Positions 27,729-36,713 of a stretch of 64,000 nt of DNA are shown one piece after another. The notes beneath the pieces were generated by a model. It had not been told where the DNA came from and did not search any database. It saw only the letters and a list, made by a program, of their open reading frames with translations. Origin of the DNA: Shewanella sediminis HAW-EB3 (lineage in GTDB: Bacteria; Pseudomonadota; Gammaproteobacteria; Enterobacterales; Shewanellaceae); the NCBI RefSeq assembly GCF_000018025.1, contig NC_009831.1, forward strand, positions 3,038,001 through 3,102,000. The letters are read 5' to 3'. The number at the start of each line of letters is the position of its first letter. The stretch's first letter is position 1. A program made the position numbers and the translations under genes.

Positions 27729-28838
27729 TTACAAAGCCAATTCGGCCAGTGGTGATGCGGCAATTTCACCGCGCCAACCGCTTAACAACAGCGGAGCATC
27801 GCCGATTTTACCGTCCCAGAACCATTGCAGATATTCATGAATATGTCGCTTCGAACCAAGCAACTCAATCGGAACATCATGCTTTTCAGACAGTGCTGTC
27901 AGACAATTCTTGATAGTCTTAAATGATGATTTATAACCATTCTTCAACGCCAACACGTCGATCGACTTAGGCGGATTATCAAGATCGGCAGTATCGAGCA
28001 GGGCTAACAGATCTCTACCATGTATGCGTTTCTCCTGATCCGTCAGCTCGATCATCTTATTCAGCTCATTCGTATTCTTCGGCTGTTTTTTAGCAAGGCC
28101 AATCAAGGCATGATCTTTCACCACAAATCCAACGGCAAGATCCCGTGATAGCGCCTTCTTTAATCGCCATTTAGCCAAAACCTTAAGGTAAGCTAACTGC
28201 TGAGAACTCAACTGAAAGGCATTCTTAACTTTCAGATATGCCAGCTCAAGATCTGGCGGAGTTAGCCGCCCTTGCGTCATCCGTTCGCCTTCCTCGAATA
28301 CCCAATCCAGTCTATCTGTATCTTCTAACTTTTGAATCAGTTGAGGATAGAGCTCATAGAGGTAATAGACATCGTTGGCCGCGTAAGTCAGTTGAGCTTT
28401 ACTTAATGGACGCTTCATCCAGTCGGTGCGGGACTCCCCCTTATCGAGCGCGATATTCAGTGTCTGTTCGACCAGTTTGGCATAGCCCAGTCCATGACCG
28501 AAACCACACAGCGATGCTGCGATCTGACTATCAAACAGACGAATGGGCTGACACTGTCCATTACGGGCGAACACCTCAAGATCTTCACTGCAAGAGTGCA
28601 ATACCGTGGTAATTTCGGGCTCCGTGAGCAGGCTCCAAAACTCTGACAGGTTGCCAACGGCAATCGGGTCAATCAATGCTAACGTTTTACCATCGTAAGC
28701 CTGTATCAAACCAAGTCGGGCATAATAGGTACGTGTTCGTACGAACTCAGTATCCAAGACCAGTAAAGTACTCTGACGATATTGCGATACAAGCTCAGTT
28801 AAGCTCGCATCGTCATCTATATATTGAAACGCTAACAA
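27729..28838 (-). CDS. rnd: Ribonuclease D
   Basis: The 369-residue 3'-5' exoribonuclease acts in tRNA 3' maturation. DEDD motifs are visible: LVLDTEFVRTRTYYARLGLIQ (Exo I), HSCSEDLEVFAR (Exo II) and YAANDVYYLYELY (Exo III), followed by HRDC domains. The start is TTG 28838 with GGAG about 7 bp upstream; no ATG fits the conserved N-terminus. Its TAA stop and 3' end coincide with the palindrome of the MITE-like element. Confidence 0.92.
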   Translation of the reverse strand: MLAFQYIDDDASLTELVSQYRQSTLLVLDTEFVRTRTYYARLGLIQAYDGKTLALIDPIAVGNLSEFWSLLTEPEITTVLHSCSEDLEVFARNGQCQPIRLFDSQIAASLCGFGHGLGYAKLVEQTLNIALDKGESRTDWMKRPLSKAQLTYAANDVYYLYELYPQLIQKLEDTDRLDWVFEEGERMTQGRLTPPDLELAYLKVKNAFQLSSQQLAYLKVLAKWRLKKALSRDLAVGFVVKDHALIGLAKKQPKNTNELNKMIELTDQEKRIHGRDLLALLDTADLDNPPKSIDVLALKNGYKSSFKTIKNCLTALSEKHDVPIELLGSKRHIHEYLQWFWDGKIGDAPLLLSGWRGEIAASPLAELAL

Positions 28839-28865
28839 GTTGTTCTCCCGGAAGATGGAATGCTA

Positions 28866-28894
28866 CAAAATAAAAAGCCGGCTGATAGCCGGCT
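28866..28894 (-). terminator. Terminator between fadD and rnd
   Basis: AGCCGGCT/AGCCGGCT stem around ATC, followed on the minus strand by TTTTTATTTTG. It ends the fadD transcript before rnd. Confidence 0.85.
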
Positions 28895-28937
28895 AAGAAA
28901 GTGAGATAAACACACATATCATGTGCTTTTGAGGTCG

Positions 28938-30611
28938 TTAACTAGGTTTAACTTCATCCCTCAACTCTCTACGCAGAATTTTACCTACGTTCGATTTCGG
29001 TAGCTCGTCTCTGAATTCTACCAGTTTAGGAACTTTATATCCCGTTAAATGCTCACGACAATGCGCGATGACATCTTGTTCGGTTAAAGATTTATCATTT
29101 TGCACCACGAACACTTTCACCGTTTCACCGGATAGCTCATTAGGCACTCCAACGGCGGCAACTTCGACCACTTTTGGATGCATAGCCACAACCTCCTCCA
29201 CCTCATTAGGGAAGACATTGAAACCTGATACTAAGATCATATCCTTCTTACGGTCGACAATGAAAAAGAAACCATTTTCATCCATATAGCCAATATCGCC
29301 CGTTGCCAGATAACCTTGGCTATCGATAACGTTTGCCGTCTCTTCCGGGCGTTGCCAATAGCCTTTCATCACCTGAGGTCCCTTGGCAAAAAGTTCACCG
29401 TTCTCCCCCTGAGGCAGGACTTTACCGGCGTCATCACGCACCTGAATATCAGTCATGGCAACCGGAAAGCCGATAGAACCGTTATAACCTTCAAGGTTAT
29501 AGGGACAACAGGTCACCAGAGGAGCGGCCTCTGTCAGGCCGTAACCTTCGAGTAGTTTGTTCTTAGTGATTCTTTGCCACTTATCGGCCACTGCACGCTG
29601 TACAGCCATACCGCCACCAATGGATAACTTGACCTGAGAAAAGTCTAACTCGGCAAACTCCGGCGTATTAACCAAGGCATTAAAGAGGGTATTTACTCCG
29701 GTAATTGCCGTATAAGGGTGCTTTTTCAGCTCACTGATGAATGCTGGCAGATCCCTTGGGTTAGTGATAAGTAGGTTGTTGGAGCCTTTATGCATAAACA
29801 ACAGGCAATTCACGGTTAATGCGAAGATATGGTACAAAGGCAGTGCAGTCACTACGAACTCTTTACCGTCGATCAACAGTGGCGAATATGCAGCGTCCGC
29901 CTGTAACAGGTTGCTCACCACATTGCCGTGTGTGAGCATGGCGCCTTTCGATACACCGGTAGTCCCGCCGGTATACTGCAGGAATGAGATATCATCGCTA
30001 ACCAGTTTAGGTTTAACGTATTGCAGACCTCTGCCTTTCGATAATGCCTTTCGCATCGAGATGGCATGGGGCAAGTCGTATTTTGGTACCATCTTCTTGA
30101 TGTACTTGACGACAAAGTTTACTAATGTGCGTTTCGGCGCGCTAAGAAGATCACCAAGCCCGGTCAGGATCACGCTCTCGACTGGAGTCTGATCGACGAC
30201 CTTCTCGAGTGTATGGGCAAAATTAGAGACGACAACAATCGCTTTTGCACCGGAATCGTTCAGTTGGTGCTTCAATTCTCTTGGGGTATAGAGAGGGTTT
30301 ACATTCACCACAACCATTCCGGCACGTAATATGCCAAACAGCGCGATAGGATATTGTAATAAGTTAGGCATCATGATGGCGACTCTGTCGCCTTTGACTA
30401 ACTTAAGTTCATTTTGAAGATAGGCGGCAAATGCGCGGCTTCGCTCTTCCAACTTACGATAAGTCAGTGTTGCGCCCATATTTACAAACGCAGGTTGGTC
30501 GGCATACTTCGATACTGATTTCTCAAACATATCGACAAGCGAATCATACTGGTTTACATCAATTTCCGATGGTACATCATCAGGTAAGTTATCTATCCAA
30601 AGCTGTTCCAC
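28938..30611 (-). CDS. fadD: Long-chain fatty acid-CoA ligase FadD
   Basis: The 557-residue ANL-superfamily enzyme contains the AMP-binding motif [18 protein letters not shown], the GYGLTEAAP core and [21 protein letters not shown], the FadD signature. It activates long-chain fatty acids to acyl-CoA at the inner membrane for beta-oxidation. The start is GTG 30611 with AGGAGA 5-6 bp upstream. An inverted repeat ACAGAC/GTCTGT (30644-30662) sits just upstream and may bind a fatty-acid regulator; this is unproven. fadR is in the same window. Confidence 0.93.
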   Translation of the reverse strand: MEQLWIDNLPDDVPSEIDVNQYDSLVDMFEKSVSKYADQPAFVNMGATLTYRKLEERSRAFAAYLQNELKLVKGDRVAIMMPNLLQYPIALFGILRAGMVVVNVNPLYTPRELKHQLNDSGAKAIVVVSNFAHTLEKVVDQTPVESVILTGLGDLLSAPKRTLVNFVVKYIKKMVPKYDLPHAISMRKALSKGRGLQYVKPKLVSDDISFLQYTGGTTGVSKGAMLTHGNVVSNLLQADAAYSPLLIDGKEFVVTALPLYHIFALTVNCLLFMHKGSNNLLITNPRDLPAFISELKKHPYTAITGVNTLFNALVNTPEFAELDFSQVKLSIGGGMAVQRAVADKWQRITKNKLLEGYGLTEAAPLVTCCPYNLEGYNGSIGFPVAMTDIQVRDDAGKVLPQGENGELFAKGPQVMKGYWQRPEETANVIDSQGYLATGDIGYMDENGFFFIVDRKKDMILVSGFNVFPNEVEEVVAMHPKVVEVAAVGVPNELSGETVKVFVVQNDKSLTEQDVIAHCREHLTGYKVPKLVEFRDELPKSNVGKILRRELRDEVKPS

Positions 30612-30643
30612 AAATCTCTCCTAATATCCCACATGCAGTGGAT

Positions 30644-30662
30644 ACAGACCACACTAGTCTGT
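30644..30662 (-). promoter_or_regulatory. Inverted repeat upstream of fadD (possible operator)
   Basis: ACAGAC and GTCTGT are perfect arms around seven bases, 33 bp before the fadD start codon. FadR or PsrA control of fadD is expected from relatives, but I could not match either consensus. Confidence 0.3.
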
Positions 30663-30788
30663 AAAACGCTTGTAAAACAACAAGCAATAACACTGTCTTT
30701 AATTTTTATTTTAAGCTCACCTGATTCATACAGGCGTTTTAATTATGATCATCATCACATAAATAGAGTAAAAAGCCTAGTCTCTTTT

Positions 30789-31685
30789 TTAATCTGTGTT
30801 AGTGACAATTGATGTTAAGTAATCGCTGATAACATGAGCCGTGTTAACGGCATTTCCCATATGTAAATGGTGGTCACCTTCAAGCTCGACACAGGTAAGG
30901 TGTTTAAACCACAGTTTTGCTTTCGGCAAAAGCGTATTCAACTCCGAATAACCCCGGTCCGCAGTAATAAGTAAGGTACTGGAACTGTGGCCACTCATCA
31001 GTGCATCGACTTGTTCGAATGTCAGCCTGATGGGTGAATCTAATTTTAACCTTGGATCGCTGCGCCAACTGACCCCAATATCATGTTTTTGCATATTTCT
31101 ATCGACCAGCAAGCGACACCATCTCTCTTCGAGCCCAGTTAACCGCATTCTGGCTTTCACGGCAACCTCGATAGAGTCATAAACTGCCGGGTCATCATCC
31201 CGTTTCTTCAAAAAACGGGCATGACTGATAAAGCTATGTCGCAGCCGTTGATTGTTTTTCGATGCAGCCTCAAATAGTGGGCTAATCGCTTCTATCAACA
31301 CCAGTTTATCTACTCTTTCGGGAAAGGCTGCGGTATAGGCTGACGCAACGATTCCCCCTAGAGAGTGGCCAATAATAGCCGCTGGCACCTGACGCTGCGA
31401 CAATCTTTCAACCAAGAGCTCAAGATCATAGAGGTAATCAACCCAATGCAGCGGGTATGAACCGGGTCTATGCTCCGATCCGCCATGGCCCGGCCAGTCT
31501 ATCGCTAAGATTTGATAATCAGAGGATAACTCTTCGGCTAAAGGCGCAAAGCTATTGGCATTATCCAGCCACCCATGGAGGGCCAGTATTAATGGCTTAT
31601 CGGGCGCCCCCCATCGGCGACCTGAAAGTCGGATATGAGGTAGTTGAAACTCAACCTCATTTTCGGGGGCGCAAGATTGCCACAT
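30789..31685 (-). CDS. Alpha/beta-hydrolase fold protein
   Basis: This 298-residue cytoplasmic hydrolase has an oxyanion-hole motif LHGWLDNANSF, the nucleophile elbow GHSLGG (residues about 109-114) and the catalytic His in LEGDHHLHM near the C-terminus. It is expected to be an esterase, thioesterase or C-C hydrolase. It lies upstream of fadD on the same strand with a 177-bp gap, so it is probably a separate transcript. Confidence 0.85.
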   Translation of the reverse strand: MWQSCAPENEVEFQLPHIRLSGRRWGAPDKPLILALHGWLDNANSFAPLAEELSSDYQILAIDWPGHGGSEHRPGSYPLHWVDYLYDLELLVERLSQRQVPAAIIGHSLGGIVASAYTAAFPERVDKLVLIEAISPLFEAASKNNQRLRHSFISHARFLKKRDDDPAVYDSIEVAVKARMRLTGLEERWCRLLVDRNMQKHDIGVSWRSDPRLKLDSPIRLTFEQVDALMSGHSSSTLLITADRGYSELNTLLPKAKLWFKHLTCVELEGDHHLHMGNAVNTAHVISDYLTSIVTNTD

Positions 31686-31706
31686 ATAGCCTCTGTTGTC
31701 AGTTAT

Positions 31707-32537
31707 TTATTGACTATTTTTAATAAATTTTAGTGTCATGCGATCACTCTCACCAATAGCGAGATACTTATCTCTATCAAGAGAGTCCAACGCCAGTCGC
31801 GGCGGCAGTGTCCACACACCTTTAGGGTAGTTCTTGGTATCTTTGGGGTTGGCATTTACCTCCGATTGTTCAACCAAGGTAAACCCCACCTTTTCGGCTA
31901 AGGCGATCACTTGTGTCTGATCCATATAACCGGTTTTAGCATCCATTCCCGGATTTGCTCTATGCTCAACCACCCCAAAGGTACCACCATACTTAAGTAC
32001 TTTATAAGCGGATACAAACACAGGCTCCAGGTAACCTTTCATCGCCCAATTGTGCAGGTTTCTGAAGGTCAGCACGACATCGACGCTGTTATCATTACCG
32101 AGTTGATAATAACCGGGTGGATCGAAGGTCACCGTCGTGGCGTTCCCCAGATGTTCCCTGTTATCGGCTAACCAGCGCTCAAACTTTTTCCCGGCCTTAG
32201 CCCGGTAACCATTGCGCTGTTTCTCATCATCGGGATTAGTATCGAAATTACCTGCGATATAGTTGCCGCGGTGCGCCAGATAAGGAGCCAAGATTTCGGC
32301 GTACCAACCACCTCCCGGCCATAGTTCGACCACTGTATCTGATGCTTTTATATCAAAAAATGACAGCGTCTCTAACGGGTGACGAAATCCATCTCGTTCA
32401 ACATTTTTAGCTTGTCTGAACTCGCTGTTAACCACATTAGTCAGGCTTTGAGTATCATCGCTGTATTCATGAGCCACGGCACTAAAAGTTAGACCAGCCG
32501 TTACGAAGAAACCTAATGCCAGAGTCTTTGTATCCAT
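31707..32537 (-). CDS. Exported class I methyltransferase-fold protein
   Basis: The 276-residue protein has a signal peptide (TLALGFFVTAGLTFSAVAHE, cleavage after VAH or AVA). After it comes a Rossmann-like methyltransferase core: degenerate motif I VVELWPGGGWYAEILAP, DVVLTFRNLHNW and VLKYGGTFGVVEHRA. S-adenosylmethionine is not known to be available in the periplasm, so the enzyme may be non-methylating or act before export. It lies 21 bp upstream of the hydrolase gene and is probably co-transcribed. Confidence 0.8.
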   Translation of the reverse strand: MDTKTLALGFFVTAGLTFSAVAHEYSDDTQSLTNVVNSEFRQAKNVERDGFRHPLETLSFFDIKASDTVVELWPGGGWYAEILAPYLAHRGNYIAGNFDTNPDDEKQRNGYRAKAGKKFERWLADNREHLGNATTVTFDPPGYYQLGNDNSVDVVLTFRNLHNWAMKGYLEPVFVSAYKVLKYGGTFGVVEHRANPGMDAKTGYMDQTQVIALAEKVGFTLVEQSEVNANPKDTKNYPKGVWTLPPRLALDSLDRDKYLAIGESDRMTLKFIKNSQ

Positions 32538-32627
32538 TTTTGCTTCCCTGTATGGTATTAAAGTAAAGACTAAACCTAACAGCTTGCTTGTTTAAAATCC
32601 AAGTTCAGATTGATTCAAAATGTATAT

Positions 32628-33338
32628 TTAAACTGCTGCACTTTGTGCCGCACTATCGACCCGTCGCCAACATAGAAAAATCATCACCGAGCTGATTGCC
32701 AACCAAGCCATGACCCATATCCAGGCTGGTATCCAGGTCTGCGTGGCTAACATGGCCGCATCACCTTTGCCACCCAGCCCTAACAAGACCGTTGGGCTCG
32801 CGAGCGCGTTAAGCATGATCATCAAAGCCATCACCCGCAGGCCACTAGCTAAAAATCGACTACGGCTAAGTTTAAGCGGCAACAGGAACAAGACGGCGAG
32901 GCAAGCGAGAATAGAGATCGTCAGCAGATCCCTGCCCCAAAGCAAGGTTGTGACAATAACGGCAGACCCCAACAAGGCGAAGCTCATCCGGATCCCCTTT
33001 GGCCAGGTGGCCAGAATAAAGATCAGATACCCCCATAACGCAGCACCGAAGTAGCCGCTGAAACCGATGACGACAGGCCAGCCACCCTGACTGAAACATA
33101 ATCCGGCGCCATTAGGAAATAGTTGAATATGACTGACTGCGCCGCCAGTCAACAGCGTCACTAAACCATGAGAGAGTTCATGAAAATAACTTTCGAGCCA
33201 TTTAAACGGTACATTGATAAAAGGCAGACGTGTGATCACCAGCGCCATCAGTAACTCAATCAAGAAACGGCCCCGACCGGGTGCTCCGGTTTGACTCTCT
33301 CTGCCCGTGGTGATGCCCTGAGCTGACGAGTCAAGCAT
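32628..33338 (-). CDS. M50-like membrane metallopeptidase
   Basis: The 236-residue polytopic protein has the zinc motif HELSH (in WLESYFHELSHGLVTLLTGG), matching the M50B/peptidase M50-like family. The ORF can extend to 33449, but ATG 33338 overlaps the stop of the upstream gene by 8 bp (ATGCTTGA), and the extra N-terminus would lie wholly inside that gene. No substrate can be named. Members cleave transmembrane substrates or act in membrane quality control. Confidence 0.65.
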   Translation of the reverse strand: MLDSSAQGITTGRESQTGAPGRGRFLIELLMALVITRLPFINVPFKWLESYFHELSHGLVTLLTGGAVSHIQLFPNGAGLCFSQGGWPVVIGFSGYFGAALWGYLIFILATWPKGIRMSFALLGSAVIVTTLLWGRDLLTISILACLAVLFLLPLKLSRSRFLASGLRVMALMIMLNALASPTVLLGLGGKGDAAMLATQTWIPAWIWVMAWLAISSVMIFLCWRRVDSAAQSAAV

Positions 33339-33699
33339 AGGTATCGATACCGACCATCTGTTGAATAGCTTCTCTTTGAGCCGCATGCTGATTTGCCAGA
33401 TAATGAGCAACGGCGCCTTCTGTGCCTTGTGTTTGTTGCTCATACTCAAGTTTTGCCCCTAAACGCGATTCCAGCTCTTCAGGAGCAGGATTCTGAGGGG
33501 GCGCTGACAGCGCATGTTGCTGCGAGCTCTCGTCATCCGTCTGTCCAAGGGTAACTTGCTGACTGACCTCAATGCCCTGACTTTTCTTAGATTGCTCAAC
33601 CTGATGAGTCGGTTCAACCTGTGAGCGCTTCACATTCGATGAAGACACTCCCGCGGTGTTCGCCGTAGACGGTGCAAAAAGATTTGGTTGAATCTGCAT
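33331..33699 (-). CDS. Hypothetical protein, low-complexity, Gln/Ser-rich
   Basis: The 122-residue soluble protein has a polar, Q/S/T-rich N-terminal half and a helical C-terminus (EELESRLGAKLEYEQQ, VAHYLANQHAAQREAIQQMVG). No domain is recognised. Its stop overlaps the M50-like start, and such short proteins next to membrane proteases may be partners; this is an inference. Confidence 0.65.
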   Translation of the reverse strand: MQIQPNLFAPSTANTAGVSSSNVKRSQVEPTHQVEQSKKSQGIEVSQQVTLGQTDDESSQQHALSAPPQNPAPEELESRLGAKLEYEQQTQGTEGAVAHYLANQHAAQREAIQQMVGIDTYA

Positions 33700-33837
33700 T
33701 ACTCTTCGTCCTTTATCATCAAGTTAATCGTTTAACGGTCACTGAAAACACGGGTCATTGAATTATGCCATTAAACCCGGCCATTCAACCTAGCTCAGGC
33801 TGGCCTGCTCATGCTGCCAATGACCCTATCGAGGAGA

Positions 33838-34557
33838 TCACTCTCGCCCGGGTAGCTTCTTCCAGGTGACAGTATCGCGTACATACACGGGAGCCAAGTC
33901 GTCAACGGCTGTACTTAACCCAAGTTCAAAACCGGCTTGGGCCAGTGCCAACATCGCTTTGGCATCGGGAAACTTAACATTTTCAGCCAGTGAAATATTC
34001 TCTGACAGGTTCAATAGATTAGGATAAGTATCAAAGCCGGTACCACAAACCACAATAGGCTGACTGACATCCAAGGTCAGTGGCACATCATCGGGTGAAC
34101 AGACCAGCTCGGCATCGATGAGCGCAACCAAACCATCCTTGACTGTAAACTGTCCCCAGTACACTTCACCCATTCTGGCATCGATGGCAGCGATAAACTG
34201 TTCTCCGCCCTGGTCATCAAACACAGCCTGAGCCATCGTTTGCAATGAGGAGATCCCGATAACCGGAAGATCTTGGCCTAAAGCCAGGCCTTGAGTCATG
34301 CTGGTACAAATTCTGATACCGGTAAAACTTCCCGGGCCACGCCCATATGCGATTACATCAACATTTTGAAGTTGAATATTCGCCTGAGATAGCACCGAAT
34401 CGACCATAGGTAAAATTCTCTGGCTATGTTCACGAGGCGCGTCGACCTGCTCAGAATAGATCTTACCACCTGAAATCAAGGCTGCAGAGCATGATTCGGT
34501 GCAGGTGTCTAACGCTAACACGGTCAATTCTTCAATGTTTTTCTGTTTATCAGTCAT
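33838..34557 (-). CDS. tsaB: tRNA threonylcarbamoyladenosine biosynthesis protein TsaB
   Basis: The 239-residue ASKHA-fold protein starts TVLALDTCTESCSAAL and contains VDVIAYGRGPGSFTGIRI, the TsaB/YeaZ signature. It works with TsaD and TsaE to make t6A37 on ANN-decoding tRNAs, in the cytoplasm. In E. coli yoaA is its direct neighbour; here about 7 kb of metabolic genes separate them. Confidence 0.94.
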   Translation of the reverse strand: MTDKQKNIEELTVLALDTCTESCSAALISGGKIYSEQVDAPREHSQRILPMVDSVLSQANIQLQNVDVIAYGRGPGSFTGIRICTSMTQGLALGQDLPVIGISSLQTMAQAVFDDQGGEQFIAAIDARMGEVYWGQFTVKDGLVALIDAELVCSPDDVPLTLDVSQPIVVCGTGFDTYPNLLNLSENISLAENVKFPDAKAMLALAQAGFELGLSTAVDDLAPVYVRDTVTWKKLPGRE

Positions 34558-34771
34558 CTAATACCACAAGCAAATAGGCCTGTACTAACACAGCCTTAAG
34601 GTCACGAAAATAGCGGCATAAAAACCACTAGTTTTAAAGTTATCTTCTCAGAGTGTAAACACATAGAGAAGAATGATTATACCTAAGAAACAGTGCATCA
34701 ATAAGTGTCAAACTTGTAAAACCTCATCAAAAAAATCGATTTCGATTAAAAAACCAACGACACACTTCATT

Positions 34772-35470
34772 TTATCTTATAAAACTCAGCAAGATCCGGC
34801 TCACCAACTCATCATCTACCACTAAAGATAATGATTCTATGCCACTCTTTATCCGCTGAGCGGGAATGATGTCGCGTCTTGCCATCATAAGATCTTTGGC
34901 ATAACTTTTACTAAATTCCGGATGGCCCTGGATCCCTAAGAAATGGTCGTTAAGCTGCATCATGTAACAGGGGCAAAATTCACTACCCGCGATAAGCACT
35001 GAGCCTGTCGGCATTTTTGTGACTTGGTCTCTATGACTCACCACTAATGCAAGTTGCTGCGCATCCATCTCCATCCAAGTGGGTCTATGTTTAATCGTCG
35101 TGATCATGACTCCGATCCCCCACCCTTTCGGGGAGGTCACCACCTCCCCTCCCAGTGCCTTCGCCATCATCTGGTGACCAAAACAGATCCCGATAAACTT
35201 CTTCTTTGTAAGATATAGCTGAGTGATAAAGGCTTGAAACTCTGCTATCCATGGTGCATCGTCGTTGACGCTGTATCGGCTTCCGGTCGTGATATAGACA
35301 TCACATTCATCGATTGACTCAGGATAAACCCCCTCGGTCACCCGATACACCTTAAACCCTATTTTCGCATCGACAGACCCAAACAGAGCAGTAAACATCT
35401 CGGGGTAGTTCCCGTGTCGATCTCTTAGCGACTCTCTGACATCATCACATTGTAAAATCCCAATGATCAT
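34772..35470 (-). CDS. Class I glutamine amidotransferase-like protein
   Basis: The 232-residue protein has the GATase1 triad: nucleophile Cys in GICFGHQM, and His-x-Glu in IQGHPEFS. Like GMP-synthase-type amidotransferases it hydrolyses gamma-glutamyl amides. ATG 35470 (MIIGILQCDDV) with GGAG 6 bp upstream is preferred over TTG 35473. It is last in an operon with a glutamine synthetase-like ligase and two dehydrogenases, so release of a gamma-glutamyl group from an amine-catabolism intermediate is a reasonable role, functionally analogous to PuuD. Confidence 0.75.
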   Translation of the reverse strand: MIIGILQCDDVRESLRDRHGNYPEMFTALFGSVDAKIGFKVYRVTEGVYPESIDECDVYITTGSRYSVNDDAPWIAEFQAFITQLYLTKKKFIGICFGHQMMAKALGGEVVTSPKGWGIGVMITTIKHRPTWMEMDAQQLALVVSHRDQVTKMPTGSVLIAGSEFCPCYMMQLNDHFLGIQGHPEFSKSYAKDLMMARRDIIPAQRIKSGIESLSLVVDDELVSRILLSFIR

Positions 35471-35501
35471 CAAGCTCTCCGAATGTATCGGTTTTCAGGC
35501 A

Positions 35502-36668
35502 TCACAAACGTCCCTGAACGGCATCACTAAAGAGTTCGGAGTATTCATCGGCCGTTAAGCACACCGGGTTCCCCCCCGCGGCCGCATCTTTTACTGACAT
35601 CTCTCCGACTAAGCGGACATCTTCGAGCGTGATACCGATCTCATCGAGTGAGTGGGGGATATCCAGCCTGGCCCGGAACAGTAATACCCATTCAAGAAAG
35701 CTGTCAAATCCCGGGTAGTCGAGTTCAAGGTATCTGGCCAGACGGGTGATCCTCTCCTCTATCTCACCTCGATTTCTCTTTAATACATAGGGCATCAATA
35801 TCGCGTTAAGCAGGCCGTGATGTGTGTTATAGAGTGCCCCCAGGGAATGTGCCAGCGCATGCATGCCGCCGAGTCCCCGCTGAAAGCTGGTTGCCCCCAT
35901 GCTGGACGCCACCAGCATCTGTGTTCGCGCCTCGATGTTTTCACCATCTTCGAACGCAACAGGCAAGTAGGCTTTAATCAATCTCATGGCTTCGATAGCA
36001 ATCCCTTCGGCCATGGGATGATAAAAAGGTGCACAAAATGCCTCAAGATTGTGAGATAGCGCGTCCAGCCCGGTCGCCGCGGTCATCTGCGGCGTCAACT
36101 TCACCGTTAGGCCGGGATCGAGTAAGACAGTGGCAGGGATCATCTTAGGATGGAAAATGATGCGCTTAACATGATATTCACCATCGGTATCTGTGATCAC
36201 CGACGCCCGGCCGACTTCGGCCCCGGTACCGGCTGTGGTCGGCACGGCAACCACTGGCACCATATTATCCACATCGACTCGCTTCCAGTTATCATCTACG
36301 TCTTCCGCCTGCCACAGAGAGATTGTTTGTTTAGCCATCAAGGCTATCGCCTTCCCCGCATCGATACTTGAACCACCTCCCAAAGCAATAATACCGTCGA
36401 ATTCACCGGCATTAAACGCCTCGATCCCTTGTCTGATATTTTCGCCTGTAGGGTTAGCCTGTATATCGCAAAACAGCTCTGTGACTAGCCCCGCCTCTCT
36501 GCAATGGGACAATACCTCTGTCACCAATGCCAGCTCTGCCAGACCGGGGTCGGTCACCACCATCACTCTGCTCATCGATAAGTTAAGGCACTTCTCCCCT
36601 ATCAGTGAGATACAGGTATCGCCAACGGTAATAGCCGTCGGGTAGTGCCAATTTGCAAATAGTTCCAT
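35502..36668 (-). CDS. Iron-containing alcohol dehydrogenase
   Basis: The 388-residue group III Fe-ADH has the NAD-binding GGGSSIDAGKAIAL, and metal-binding His in LDALSHNLEAFCAPFYHP and GGMHALAHSLGALYNTHHGLLNA. It interconverts an aldehyde and an alcohol, probably an aldehyde from an amine substrate. It lies 29 bp upstream of the amidotransferase and downstream of the aldehyde dehydrogenase on the same strand. Confidence 0.88.
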   Translation of the reverse strand: MELFANWHYPTAITVGDTCISLIGEKCLNLSMSRVMVVTDPGLAELALVTEVLSHCREAGLVTELFCDIQANPTGENIRQGIEAFNAGEFDGIIALGGGSSIDAGKAIALMAKQTISLWQAEDVDDNWKRVDVDNMVPVVAVPTTAGTGAEVGRASVITDTDGEYHVKRIIFHPKMIPATVLLDPGLTVKLTPQMTAATGLDALSHNLEAFCAPFYHPMAEGIAIEAMRLIKAYLPVAFEDGENIEARTQMLVASSMGATSFQRGLGGMHALAHSLGALYNTHHGLLNAILMPYVLKRNRGEIEERITRLARYLELDYPGFDSFLEWVLLFRARLDIPHSLDEIGITLEDVRLVGEMSVKDAAAGGNPVCLTADEYSELFSDAVQGRL

Positions 36669-36713
36669 CTATCGCTCCCTGATATAGTTTGCGCCGTTCA
36701 AACAATAAACGGC

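Noticed and set aside
27653..27913. 86-residue plus-strand open frame across the MITE end and rnd
   Set aside because: It is a shadow of rnd and the repeat; not a gene.
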